Source: an uncultured Hungatella sp. (lineage in GTDB: Bacteria; Bacillota; Clostridia; Lachnospirales; Lachnospiraceae). From it: a stretch of DNA of 64,000 nt. Positions 17,035 to 25,506 of the stretch are shown here, in pieces. Where the stretch lies: positions 9,054 to 73,053 of the forward strand of contig CAJUPQ010000006.1 of the NCBI GenBank assembly GCA_910588505.1. The letters are read 5' to 3'. Numbering within the stretch: the stretch's first letter is position 1; the number at the start of each line of letters is the position of its first letter. The notes below the pieces were generated by a model that worked only from the letters and a program-made list of their open reading frames with translations, had not been told where the DNA came from and made no database searches. Position numbers and translations under genes: made by a program.

Positions 17035-17543
17035 TCAGGCGATGCCTACGGCGGCCTTTACTTTCCAAAGGTTGATATTGATATGTTTGATCTCCAGGTA
17101 GATCCGCTCATTTTCTGACTGGAGTTCCAGGGCGGCATCTAGTAGTCTGTCCTTGAAATATTTACACAAATATTTCAAGGACAGACTACTAGTTTCCGGT
17201 TCAGATCAGAATGTCCCTCCGCAACGATGTTGATCATGGCTCGGAGTTCATTGTCAATGATCATGGTGATATTATCCTGCTTTGTCTCCACGCAGTCAAG
17301 ACGTTTCTTTACAGAAACCACCTCAAATTTCAGATAACACACATCCGCTTTCAGGATATATACCTCCTTTTTCAGCAAGCTGACATCTTCTTTCAGGAGA
17401 GCAACGTCATCTTTGAGGACTCTGACGTCTTCCTTAAGCCCACTGACATCCGCCCTTAGATCCTGGATGTCAGTTCTCATTTCTTTCATCTCGCAACTCA
17501 TTTGATCTAGTTTGTCTAAGATTATCCTGGTTTCTTCGCTCAT
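17035..17543 (-). pseudogene. Heptad-repeat coiled-coil protein interrupted by a palindromic insertion
   Basis: The open frame from 17543 starts MSEETRIILDKLDQM and runs through about eight LKxDVxx heptads to AEGHSDLNRKL. It then reads into an inserted palindrome and stops at 17175. If 50 bp (one CTAG copy plus the 46 bp insert) are removed, the frame continues NRKL-DAALELQSENERIYLE and on to GIA, stopping at 17035-17037. The ancestral protein would be about 152 aa. Proteins of this kind (MSEE..., heptads, AEGH-DLNRKL) recur in Lachnospiraceae without known function; that is from memory. The present product would lack its C-terminal ~43 residues and gain VVCP. Confidence 0.8.
17139..17192. 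mobile_element. 46 bp perfect palindrome flanked by CTAG duplications
   Basis: Arms of 25 bp (17139-17163 and 17168-17192, each ending in CTAGTAGTCTGTCC read outward-in) surround an ACAC loop with no mismatch. CTAG at 17139-17142 and 17189-17192 fits a 4 bp target duplication, because removing the insert and one CTAG restores the host reading frame exactly. The element is too short to encode anything and must have been mobilised in trans or formed by repair. Confidence 0.8.
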
Positions 17544-17761
17544 TTGATCACACTCCGTTTCTGTACATTTACAATTTTGGGGGTAACATCATATACATCG
17601 CGCCCAGATGCGCGGGTACCGGTCAGAGTGTGGGCGGCACAATAAAAACACCTGAAATCCCGGTTGAAACAACCGCGTCTGAACATAAAGTCAGAAACAT
17701 AACAGAGTCCAGAGGACAGAAATCCTCTGACAAGCAGATCCAGTGTACCACAGTTTTTCGC

Positions 17762-17807
17762 AAACCACAAGCTTAACTTGCAAAATCTTGTGGTTTATGT
17801 GTATAAT
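17762..17807 (+). promoter_or_regulatory. parE promoter with inverted repeat around the -35
   Basis: TTGCAA (17778-17783) and TATAAT (17802-17807) are 18 bp apart. AAACCACAAG (17762-17771) and CTTGTGGTTT (17787-17796) form a perfect 10 bp inverted repeat that brackets the -35. That is a typical operator position, though it could also serve as a terminator stem for the opposite strand. Confidence 0.55.
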
Positions 17808-17808
17808 A

Positions 17809-17970
17809 GTTACAGTTCAGATAGGTCTGTGCATTTACTGCGCTGACTGTACGAAAGCGTAACGGCAGCAGGCACCTGGCCCATTGCGTAAGCGATTTTC
17901 ATGGCCGGATGCGTAACAGTTCAAGAGTTATCTGAACTGTTAGTGCGCCCATAATAGGGTTACTGTTCAA
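17809..17970. repeat. Cluster of TTACAGTTCA / TAACAGTTCA repeats in the parE leader
   Basis: Copies occur at 17810-17819 (TTACAGTTCA), 17914-17923 (TAACAGTTCA), inverted at 17933-17942 (TGAACTGTTA) and at about 17960 (TTACTGTTCA). The middle pair forms a 10 bp stem with a 9 nt loop. A further TTACAGTTCA is at 7742-7751 by the rqcH promoter. The leader to parE is about 215 bp and otherwise shows no gene. Confidence 0.5.
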
Positions 17971-18023
17971 GGCTATCAAAACGGATAACCTATAAAATAA
18001 AAGTTGAAACATGGAGGAGACAT

Positions 18024-19943
18024 ATGGTAAAGGCACAGTACAATGCGGACAGCATCACGGTCCTTGAGGGGCTGGAGGCTGTCCGGAAAAGGCCTGGCAT
18101 GTACATAGGAGGCGTTGGGATCAAGGGGCTGAACCATTTGATCTACGAGGTGCTGGATAATTCCGTGGATGAGCATCTGGCAGGTTTCTGCAGCCAGATC
18201 TGGGTCACCCTGGAGGAGGACAATTCCTGCACGGTCAAAGATAACGGCCGCGGGATCCCGGTAGAGATGCACAAAAAGGGAGTGTCGGCGGAGCGGGTGG
18301 TCCTGTCAACCCTCCACGCCGGCGGCAAATTTGATAATGAGGCTTACAAGACCAGCGGAGGCCTTCACGGCGTAGGCTCATCGGTGGTCAACGCCCTGTC
18401 AGAGCATATGGATATTAAGGTGTACAAAAACGGTTACATCCATCACGACGCTTACAGACGGGGTGTTCCCACCGTGGAGCTGGTAAACGGCCTTCTTCCC
18501 ACCGTGGGGAAGACAAAAGAGACGGGGACAGAAATCAACTTCCTTCCGGATGGGGAGATCTTTGAGCGGACCAGGTTTAAGGCGGACTGGCTGAAAAGCA
18601 GGATACATGAGACCGCCTACTTAAACCCGAATCTGACCATAACCTATTCTAACAAGCGTAAGGGGGAGGAGGAGACTATTGTATATAGTGAGCCGGAAGG
18701 GCTTGTTGCCTATGTAAAGGAAGTGAACGCGGGCAAAACGCCGATCCACGATCCGGTGTACTACAAGGGGACTGTGGACCATATCGAGGTGGAGGCAGCC
18801 TTCCAGTTTGTGGATACCTTCGAGGAAAATATATCCGGGTTCTGCAACAACATTTTTACCCAGGAGGGAGGAACCCACCTGGTAGGTTTTAAGACCAAGT
18901 TTACGGCTCTGATCAACACCTATGCCAGGGAGTTGGGAATCTTAAAAGAGAAGGACGCCAACTTTACAGGGGCGGACACCCGCAACGGCATGACAGCCAT
19001 TGTAGCCATCAAGCACCCGGACCCTATCTTTGAGGGGCAGACCAAGACCAAGATGGCCAGCGCGGACGCCACCAAAGCGGTATTTACCATCACCGGAGAT
19101 GAGCTGCAGCGGTATTTTGACCGGAACCTGGAGGTGCTCAAAGGGATCATCGGCTGCGCGGAGAAGTCTGCCAAGATCCGCAGGGCGGAGGAGAAGGCCA
19201 GGACCAACATGCTGACAAAGTCAAAATTTTCCTTTGACAGCAACGGCAAACTTGCCAACTGCGAGAGCCGGGAGCCGGAAAAATGCGAGATCTTCATCGT
19301 GGAGGGGGATTCTGCCGGCGGCTCGGCCAAGACGGCCAGAAACCGGATGTACCAGGCCATCCTGCCGATCCGGGGCAAGATCTTAAATGTGGAAAAGGCT
19401 TCCATGGACAAAGTCCTTGCCAACGGGGAGATCAAGACCATGATCAACGCCTTTGGCTGCGGATTTTCCGAGGGGTATGGCAATGACTTTGACATCAGCA
19501 AATTGAGATATCACAAGATCATCCTTATGACCGATGCGGATGTGGACGGCAGCCATATTGACACCCTGCTTCTCACCTTTCTCTATCGGTTTATGCCGGA
19601 GCTGATCTACAATGGCCACGTGTACATTGCCATGCCGCCTCTTTTTAAGGTGATACCCAAAAAGGGGGAGGAACAGTACCTCTATGACGAGAAGGAACTG
19701 GAAAAATACCGGAAGACCCACAAAGGCGAGTTTACCCTCCAGAGGTACAAAGGCCTTGGAGAGATGGACGCCAGCCAGCTGTGGGAAACCACTCTGGACC
19801 CGGAGAACCGGGTATTAAAGCGGGTGGAGATCGAGGATGCCCGTCTGGCCTCGGAGATCACAGAGATGCTTATGGGCAGCGACGTGCCGCCGAGACGGCA
19901 GTTTATCTATGACCACGCGGACGAAGCCGAGATCGACGCGTAA
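18024..19943 (+). CDS. parE: Type IIA topoisomerase ATPase subunit (ParE/GyrB-type)
   Basis: A 639 aa subunit with the GHKL ATPase (RKRPGMYIG, EVLDNSVDEHLAG, DNGRGIPVEMH, GGLHGVGSSVVNALS) and the TOPRIM domain (IVEGDSAGGSAK; DADVDGSHIDTLLL). It ends PPRRQFIYDHA, the usual C-terminus. The partner subunit follows 11 bp downstream, so the pair forms a complete A2B2 enzyme. It is called ParE because it is not beside dnaA/recF and its partner lacks a recognisable GyrA box. A second gyrase reading is possible and databases may label it gyrB. GGAGGA lies 7 bp before the ATG. Confidence 0.88.
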   Translation: MVKAQYNADSITVLEGLEAVRKRPGMYIGGVGIKGLNHLIYEVLDNSVDEHLAGFCSQIWVTLEEDNSCTVKDNGRGIPVEMHKKGVSAERVVLSTLHAGGKFDNEAYKTSGGLHGVGSSVVNALSEHMDIKVYKNGYIHHDAYRRGVPTVELVNGLLPTVGKTKETGTEINFLPDGEIFERTRFKADWLKSRIHETAYLNPNLTITYSNKRKGEEETIVYSEPEGLVAYVKEVNAGKTPIHDPVYYKGTVDHIEVEAAFQFVDTFEENISGFCNNIFTQEGGTHLVGFKTKFTALINTYARELGILKEKDANFTGADTRNGMTAIVAIKHPDPIFEGQTKTKMASADATKAVFTITGDELQRYFDRNLEVLKGIIGCAEKSAKIRRAEEKARTNMLTKSKFSFDSNGKLANCESREPEKCEIFIVEGDSAGGSAKTARNRMYQAILPIRGKILNVEKASMDKVLANGEIKTMINAFGCGFSEGYGNDFDISKLRYHKIILMTDADVDGSHIDTLLLTFLYRFMPELIYNGHVYIAMPPLFKVIPKKGEEQYLYDEKELEKYRKTHKGEFTLQRYKGLGEMDASQLWETTLDPENRVLKRVEIEDARLASEITEMLMGSDVPPRRQFIYDHADEAEIDA

Positions 19944-19954
19944 GGAGGATATCA

Positions 19955-22189
19955 ATGGCGGAAAAGATCATTACAACAGAATATTCGGAGGAGATGCAGA
20001 GGAGTTATGTGAACTACTCCATGAGCGTTATCACCGCAAGGGCCATCCCTGATGCCAGGGATGGGTTAAAGCCGGTTCAGCGGCGGGTGCTCTACGATAT
20101 GAGCGAGCTGAAACTGAACCACGACAAGCCTCACAGAAAGTCGGCCCGTATCGTAGGCGATACCATGGGTAAATATCACCCCCACGGCGACTCCTCCATC
20201 TACGATACCCTGGTGGTGTTGAGCCAGGATTTTAAGAAGGGCATGGCCCTGGTGGACGGCCACGGCAATTTCGGCTCCATTGAGGGGGACGGCGCCGCGG
20301 CCATGCGTTACACAGAGGCAAGGCTGCAGAAATTCGCGGAGGAAGTGTACTTAAAAGACTTAGACAAGACCGTGGCCTTTGTGCCAAACTACGACGAGAC
20401 GGAAAAGGAGCCGGAGGTGCTGCCGGTGCGGGTGCCAAATCTTCTGATCAACGGGGCCGAGGGTATTGCCGTGGGCATGAGCACCAGCATCCCGCCTCAC
20501 AACCTGGCAGAGGTAGTGGACGCGGTGAAGGCTTACATCAGGAACCCTGACATCACTACCCGGGAGCTGATGGAGCGGATGCCGGGACCTGATTTCCCCA
20601 CAGGAGGGATCATTGCCAACAAAAAGGACCTACCCGGGATCTACGAGACCGGCGTTGGGAAGATCAAACTGCGGGGAAGGATGGAGGTGGAACTGGGAAA
20701 GCGACGGACGGACAAGGACAAGCTGATCATCTCTGAAATTCCGTACACCATGATCGGGGCCGGCATTAACAAGTTCCTTGTGGATGTGGCGGACCTGGTG
20801 GAGTCAAAGAAGCTGACCGACGTGACTGACATTTCCAACCAGTCGGGTAAGGAGGGCATCCGCATTGTTTTGGAGCTGAAAAAAGACGCGGATGTGGAGA
20901 AGGTGAAAAATATCCTCTACAAGAAGACCAAGTTGGAGGACACCTACGGCGTCAACATGCTGGCTATTGTAAACGGTCGGCCTGAGACCCTGAATCTCCG
21001 CGGCATTTTAAAACATTATCTGGATTTCCAGTATGACAACAACCGGAAAAAATATCAGGCTCTATTGGATAAGGAGCTGGAAAAGAAGGAGATCAAGGAG
21101 GGGCTTATAAAAGCCTGCGATGTGATCGACCTGATCATCGCCATTCTGCGGGGATCGAAGAATCTGAAGGACGCCAAGGCCTGCCTCATGAACGGAGACA
21201 CATCCAGGATCACCTTCAAGAACCCGGAGTTTGAAAAGGACGCCAAAGAACTGCGCTTTACGGAGAAACAAGCCGGGGCGATCCTGGAGATGCGGCTGTA
21301 TAAGCTGATAGGGCTGGAGATTCTGGCTTTGGAGCGGGAGTACAAGGAGACGCTGAAAAAGATCAAGGAGTACACCGGGATCCTGAAAGATAAGGGGACC
21401 ATGGACCAGGTGATCATGGACGATCTGGACCGGATCAAGGAGGAATTTGCCCTTCTTCGCAGGACGGATATTGAGGACGGCAAGGAGGCATTTTACGAGG
21501 AGGCCCCCATGGAAGTCCAGGAGGTAACCTTTGTCATGGACCGGTTCGGGTACTGCAAAGTTTTAGATAAGACAACCTTTGAGCGGAACCGGGAGACCGT
21601 TGAGACGGAGTACCCTCAGGTGATCCGGTGCATGAACACGGACAAGATCTGCCTGTTTACGGACAAGGGTAACCTACATCAGATCAAGGTTAAAGATATA
21701 CCCGGGGCAAAGCTGCGGGAAAAAGGGGTGCCTGTGGATAACTTGAGCAAGTTTGACGGGACAAAAGAGGTTATTTTGTGCCTTACCAGCCTGGACGCCA
21801 TCATGGGCAGAAAGCTGATCTTTGCCACAAAGATGGCCCTGGTGAAGCAGGTCCCCGGGGAGGAATTTGTGACCAACAACCGGACAGTGGCCGCTACCAA
21901 ACTGCAGGACGGGGATGAGCTGGTAAATGTGACCGTGGCGGGCCAGCAGACAGAGGTGGTGATTCAGACGAAAAACGGAGTGTTTTTGCGGTTTCCTTTG
22001 GTCGAAATTTCGGAGATGAAGAAGAATTCCAGGGGAGTCCGGGGGATTAAGTTGGAGAAAGATGACGAATTGGAAGCTTTGTATTTAATTGGGGACAATC
22101 CTGTGGTACAATATAAAAAGAAGGAAGTACACTTGAACCGGCTGAAGATCGGGAAGCGGGACGGAAAAGGGAGTAAGGTCAGAGGATAA
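19955..22189 (+). CDS. parC: Type IIA topoisomerase cleavage subunit (ParC/GyrA-type)
   Basis: A 744 aa subunit that cuts and rejoins DNA. The catalytic Tyr is in [11 protein letters not shown]. The quinolone-determining stretch [15 protein letters not shown] keeps the Ser and Asp of sensitive enzymes. The DNA-gate core reaches about residue 490, with a beta-pinwheel C-terminal domain after it (repeats such as [15 protein letters not shown]). No QRRGGKG-type GyrA box is seen; the nearest is KNSRGVRGI. That favours a decatenating topoisomerase IV role, by inference. AAGGAGG precedes the ATG by 7 bp. It is co-transcribed with the upstream ATPase gene. Confidence 0.88.
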   Translation: MAEKIITTEYSEEMQRSYVNYSMSVITARAIPDARDGLKPVQRRVLYDMSELKLNHDKPHRKSARIVGDTMGKYHPHGDSSIYDTLVVLSQDFKKGMALVDGHGNFGSIEGDGAAAMRYTEARLQKFAEEVYLKDLDKTVAFVPNYDETEKEPEVLPVRVPNLLINGAEGIAVGMSTSIPPHNLAEVVDAVKAYIRNPDITTRELMERMPGPDFPTGGIIANKKDLPGIYETGVGKIKLRGRMEVELGKRRTDKDKLIISEIPYTMIGAGINKFLVDVADLVESKKLTDVTDISNQSGKEGIRIVLELKKDADVEKVKNILYKKTKLEDTYGVNMLAIVNGRPETLNLRGILKHYLDFQYDNNRKKYQALLDKELEKKEIKEGLIKACDVIDLIIAILRGSKNLKDAKACLMNGDTSRITFKNPEFEKDAKELRFTEKQAGAILEMRLYKLIGLEILALEREYKETLKKIKEYTGILKDKGTMDQVIMDDLDRIKEEFALLRRTDIEDGKEAFYEEAPMEVQEVTFVMDRFGYCKVLDKTTFERNRETVETEYPQVIRCMNTDKICLFTDKGNLHQIKVKDIPGAKLREKGVPVDNLSKFDGTKEVILCLTSLDAIMGRKLIFATKMALVKQVPGEEFVTNNRTVAATKLQDGDELVNVTVAGQQTEVVIQTKNGVFLRFPLVEISEMKKNSRGVRGIKLEKDDELEALYLIGDNPVVQYKKKEVHLNRLKIGKRDGKGSKVRG

Positions 22190-22255
22190 GGCAGGCTTAG
22201 ACATTGATTTGGGTGTGTTCAGATATAAAAAATAATATAGAAGGAGGTTTGTAGT

Positions 22256-22975
22256 ATGGGTGAGAGTAAGGTTCCGACTCCGCATATTGGGGCGAAGGTG
22301 GGGGAGATTGCCGAGACAGTTTTGCTGCCGGGTGATCCCTTAAGGGCAAAGTATATCGCGGAGGAGTTTTTGACGGGAGTGAGCCAGTTTAATTCCACCA
22401 GAAATATGCTGGGGTTTACGGGGGAGTACAAGGGGAGACGTGTCTCTGTGATGGGGTCGGGCATGGGATGCCCTTCTATTGGGATCTATTCCTATGAGCT
22501 GATCCATTTTTACGGGTGCAAGAATCTGATCCGCGTGGGGACAGCCGGGGCATTGAGGCCGGAGGTGAAGGTACGGGACATGGTGTTCGGCATGGGAGCC
22601 TGCACCACGTCCAATTATGTGAAGCAGTTTCGGCTGCCTGGGGATTACTCCTGTATCTGCAGCTACGAGCTTTTGGATAAGGCGGTGAGGACGGCCAGAG
22701 AGCGGGGATTTTCTTACCATGTGGGGAATATCTTAAGCTCCGATATGTTCTATAACCCGGATATTCCGCCCATGGGCGTTACCTGGGATAAGATGGGGGT
22801 TCTGGCGGTGGAGATGGAGGCTGCTGCCCTCTACAGCAACGCGGCTTACGGCGGGGCCAACGCCCTGTGTATCCTGACGGTTTCCGATTCCCTGATCACA
22901 GGGGAGGAGACCACGGCCCAGGAGCGGCAGACTACCTTTACCAATATGATGGAAGTGGCTCTGGAGTTGGCATAA
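22256..22975 (+). CDS. deoD: Purine-nucleoside phosphorylase, DeoD type
   Basis: A 239 aa hexameric-type enzyme that splits purine (deoxy)ribonucleosides with phosphate for salvage. Signatures: HIGAKVGEIAETVLLPGDP at the N-terminus, GSGMGCPSIGIYSYEL, RVGTAGALRPEVKV, AVEMEAAALYSNA for the ribose, and the catalytic Asp in TVSDSLITGEE. AAGGAGG lies 9 bp before the ATG. A possible TTGATT-17-AAAAAT promoter lies in the 66 bp gap after parC. The TatD-like gene follows about 50 bp downstream. Confidence 0.95.
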   Translation: MGESKVPTPHIGAKVGEIAETVLLPGDPLRAKYIAEEFLTGVSQFNSTRNMLGFTGEYKGRRVSVMGSGMGCPSIGIYSYELIHFYGCKNLIRVGTAGALRPEVKVRDMVFGMGACTTSNYVKQFRLPGDYSCICSYELLDKAVRTARERGFSYHVGNILSSDMFYNPDIPPMGVTWDKMGVLAVEMEAAALYSNAAYGGANALCILTVSDSLITGEETTAQERQTTFTNMMEVALELA

Positions 22976-23025
22976 GATTAACAGAGAGAATGCAGTGATA
23001 AATGTGTGAAAAGGATGGAGAACCA

Positions 23026-23796
23026 ATGAGGGGAATGATTGACAGCCATGCCCATCTCTGCGGAGCGGAATTGTTTCCCGGATGGCGGGAGATCGCCGCA
23101 AAGGCCAGAGATGCGGGGATTGAAAAGATAATGATCATCTGCAGGTCCATGGAGGAGGCAAAACGGGCCTTTGACCTGGCGGGACAGGATTCTATGTTTG
23201 ACGTTGCCGCGGGACTGCATCCCAATGATATCCTGGACACGCCTTTTGAGGAGTGGGAGCGATTTATGGATCTTTTGCGGGACGTCAGAGTGAAGGCGGT
23301 AGGCGAGATCGGGATCGATTATTCTTTTTATGAGACTGTGGTTCCCCAGGTTCTTCAGAAAGAAGTGTTCATCCGCCAGATCGATCTGGCCAATGAATTA
23401 AACAAACCGGCCATTATCCATATGCGCCACGCGGCGGAGGACACCAGGCGGTATATCAAATGCCATTTAAAGGCGCCTGGCATTATGCATGGCTACAGCG
23501 GCGGCTACAAGGCCATGAAGGAATTTCTCGATCTTGGGATGTACATTTCCTTCTCCCCGGCCGCCATCCTGGAATCCAAACAGGATGACGCCAGGAAAGT
23601 GGCCGCGGAGGTTCCTTTAGACCGGATCTTGGTGGAGAGCAACGGTCCTTTTAAGGCTCCCACATCCATGACGGGAACCATCCACGGCCCGGAGACCGTG
23701 GCCAGCGTGGTGGATTACATCTGTAAAGTTCGGGGTGTGAGGTGTGAGGATCTGACAGAAGCTGTGTACCACAATTACAGGAGGCTGTTCTCTTAG
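23026..23796 (+). CDS. TatD-family metal-dependent hydrolase with altered last metal ligand
   Basis: A TIM-barrel hydrolase of about 256 aa of the TatD/YcfH group (DNase or phosphoesterase). Metal ligands seen are H8 and H10 (IDSHAHL), Glu in VGEIGIDY, His in IIHMRHA and His in IMHGYSGG. The usual ETDxPYL motif is VESNGPF, so the metal-binding Asp is Asn206. ATG at 23026 has GGAG 5 bp upstream. An ATG at 23002 adds eight residues with a weaker site. It probably shares a transcript with deoD and ends in a terminator. Activity with the Asp-to-Asn change is uncertain. Confidence 0.82.
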   Translation: MRGMIDSHAHLCGAELFPGWREIAAKARDAGIEKIMIICRSMEEAKRAFDLAGQDSMFDVAAGLHPNDILDTPFEEWERFMDLLRDVRVKAVGEIGIDYSFYETVVPQVLQKEVFIRQIDLANELNKPAIIHMRHAAEDTRRYIKCHLKAPGIMHGYSGGYKAMKEFLDLGMYISFSPAAILESKQDDARKVAAEVPLDRILVESNGPFKAPTSMTGTIHGPETVASVVDYICKVRGVRCEDLTEAVYHNYRRLFS

Positions 23797-23812
23797 GGGA
23801 CGCCTCCTTTTT
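23780..23812 (+). terminator. Terminator after the TatD-like gene
   Basis: GGAGGC and GCCTCC, extended by GTTC/GGAC, form a stem followed by five T. The left arm overlaps the last codons of the gene. Confidence 0.8.
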
Positions 23813-23885
23813 GGATTCTTTTGTGAAAGAGTGCCTAGAAATGTATGTGCAGTAAAAACAGATGTATTTTCTTTGCGGAAAACAG

Positions 23886-23914
23886 TTGATTTTTTCGTCG
23901 TTTTGTTGTAGGAT
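23886..23914 (+). promoter_or_regulatory. Probable asd promoter
   Basis: TTGATT and TAGGAT are separated by 17 bp, 47 bp before the asd ATG. No lysine riboswitch or other conserved leader fits in the short gap. Confidence 0.55.
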
Positions 23915-23961
23915 ATACGGGAATGGATTTTGGATCACAAAAAGGTTAAGGAGAATGAGAG

Positions 23962-25053
23962 ATGGAACTTAAAAGGAAATTAAAAGTCGGCGTTTTGGGG
24001 GCCACAGGTATGGTGGGGCAGAGGTTCATCGCCCTTTTGGAGAACCATCCCTGGTATGAGGTTGTGGCGGTTGCGGCAAGCCCCAGATCCGCGGGGAAGA
24101 CTTATGCCCAGGCTGTGGGGGACCGGTGGAAGATGGACAGCCCTATGCCGGAGGCTGTGAAAGACCTGGCGGTCATGAATGTAAATGAGGTTGAGAAGGT
24201 GGCTTCTGCCGTGGATTTTGTGTTCAGTGCCGTGGACATGACCAAGGAGGAGATCATGGCCATCGAGGAGGCCTACGCAAAGACCGAGACCCCGGTGGTG
24301 TCCAACAACAGCGCCCATCGGTGGACTCCGGATGTGCCCATGGTGGTGCCGGAGATTAACCCGGAGCATTTTGAGGTTATTGAGTTTCAGAGGAAGCGTC
24401 TGGGTACAAAAAATGGATTTATCGCCGTGAAGCCCAACTGCTCCATCCAAAGCTACGCCCCGGCTCTTACGGCGTGGCGGGAGTTTGAGCCTTACGAGGT
24501 GGTGGCCGCCACATACCAGGCCATCTCCGGGGCGGGAAAGACCTTTCAGGACTGGCCGGAGATGAAGGGCAATCTGATCCCCTACATAGGCGGCGAGGAG
24601 GAAAAAAGCGAGCAGGAGCCTTTGCGGCTGTGGGGGAAGATCGAGAACGGCGTTATCGTCAAGGCAAAAGAGCCGCTCATCACCTGCCAGTGCCTTCGGG
24701 TGCCGGTCTTAAACGGCCACACGGCGGCAGCTTTTGTCAAGTTCCGGAAAAAGCCTGCAAAGGAACAGCTGATCGAGAAACTGGAGCAGTATAAAGGGCT
24801 TCCCCAAAAGCTTGACCTTCCCAGCGCGCCGAAGCAGTTTATGCGCTACATGGAGGAGGACAACAGGCCCCAGGTCAGCCTTGACGTGGACTTTGAGAGA
24901 GGCATGGGGATCTCCATCGGACGGCTGAGGGAGGATACGGTCTATGATTATAAATTCGTAGGACTTTCCCACAACACGGTCCGGGGAGCGGCGGGAGGCG
25001 CGGTTTTGTGCGCAGAACTTCTGACGGCCCAGGGGTATATTGAGGCGAAGTAG
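23962..25053 (+). CDS. asd: Aspartate-semialdehyde dehydrogenase (archaeal/fungal-type branch)
   Basis: A 363 aa NADPH enzyme that makes aspartate semialdehyde from aspartyl phosphate for lysine/diaminopimelate, threonine and methionine synthesis. The Rossmann motif GVLGATGMVGQRF is at the N-terminus, the nucleophilic Cys is in VKPNCSIQSY, and SGAGKTFQDWPEM and CLRVPVLNGHTAA mark the active site. Length and motifs fit the longer branch best known from archaea and fungi and common in Clostridia. AAGGAG lies 7 bp before the ATG. It is monocistronic, with no other lysine-pathway gene adjacent. Confidence 0.94.
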   Translation: MELKRKLKVGVLGATGMVGQRFIALLENHPWYEVVAVAASPRSAGKTYAQAVGDRWKMDSPMPEAVKDLAVMNVNEVEKVASAVDFVFSAVDMTKEEIMAIEEAYAKTETPVVSNNSAHRWTPDVPMVVPEINPEHFEVIEFQRKRLGTKNGFIAVKPNCSIQSYAPALTAWREFEPYEVVAATYQAISGAGKTFQDWPEMKGNLIPYIGGEEEKSEQEPLRLWGKIENGVIVKAKEPLITCQCLRVPVLNGHTAAAFVKFRKKPAKEQLIEKLEQYKGLPQKLDLPSAPKQFMRYMEEDNRPQVSLDVDFERGMGISIGRLREDTVYDYKFVGLSHNTVRGAAGGAVLCAELLTAQGYIEAK

Positions 25054-25056
25054 GAT

Positions 25057-25090
25057 TAGTGAGCAAGGGGCGGCGGGATAGTTAATGCCT
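25057..25090 (+). repeat. Degenerate copy (C) of the GAGTGAGCAAAG repeat terminus
   Basis: TTAGTGAGCAAGGGGCGGCG followed by TTAATGCC at 25082-25089 parallels the 29464 copy (GAGTGAGCAAAGGCGGGG, then CAATGCC). Only the terminal module is recognisable. Confidence 0.5.
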
Positions 25091-25106
25091 GCCACCGCCG
25101 CCCTTT
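25068..25106 (+). terminator. Hairpin terminator after asd
   Basis: GGGCGGCGG (25068-25076) pairs with CCGCCGCCC (25095-25103), followed by TTT. It lies 15 bp after the asd stop and overlaps the repeat fragment, so the repeat may have been taken over as a terminator. Confidence 0.6.
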
Positions 25107-25138
25107 ACTGGACTTTTATTACATCGATAAACTGAAAG

Positions 25139-25384
25139 CTATAAACTTGTGGCAATATCAATTCCAACACCATTAACAAGAAAATCCGTAAGAGTATCGG
25201 CAATTTTTTCAGCATTTTGAAAGTCTAACCACCCCTCTGAAGTACGATACAAACCAAAGCCGTCCTTGCCAGTTCCCCAAAAGTAAACTAAATCCCCTGA
25301 GTCATTGCCAAATAGACATCCCTTCGCCCTCCACTTCAAATTCGGGGCCATAGCTATCTTCCGTACTGGGGAAATTTGTACCAT
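25139..25384 (-). pseudogene. Remnant resembling the C-terminus of a SUKH/SMI1-KNR4 protein
   Basis: An 81-codon frame contains CLFGNDSGDLVYFWGTGKDG and ends with KIADTLTDFLVNGVGI, the pattern of the last half of SUKH (SMI1/KNR4) proteins, which often act as immunity proteins. No N-terminal half is present. The first 20 residues look unnatural, and in the frame one base over the DNA reads SYGPEFEVEGEGMSI, suggesting a frameshift near 25325. The stretch is more AT-rich than its neighbours, consistent with transfer. The assignment rests on pattern only. Confidence 0.45.
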
Positions 25385-25431
25385 ACACGATTACAAAAAG
25401 CAATATGGGTTATCCGGGCAAGAAAATTATC

Positions 25432-25460
25432 TTGTCTACACCCTCCAACTGTAGTAAAAT
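25432..25460 (+). promoter_or_regulatory. galM promoter
   Basis: TTGTCT and TAAAAT are separated by 17 bp, 46 bp before the galM ATG. Confidence 0.7.
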
Positions 25461-25506
25461 AGTAGAAATGGCTGTGCCAGAGAAAATCATACAGGAGGCA
25501 GGAACA

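Noticed and set aside
17340..17470. Apparent short tandem DNA repeats resembling a small CRISPR-like array
   Set aside because: The 21 bp periodicity is explained by coding for LKxDVxx coiled-coil heptads; there are no unique spacers and no cas genes.
17540..17770. Minus-strand frame of 76 codons upstream of the coiled-coil pseudogene
   Set aside because: No ribosome site and no recognisable motif; it overlaps the start region of the pseudogene and the promoter inverted repeat.
19955..22189. Quinolone-resistance change in the ParC/GyrA-type subunit
   Set aside because: The [10 protein letters not shown] stretch keeps the Ser and Asp of sensitive enzymes.
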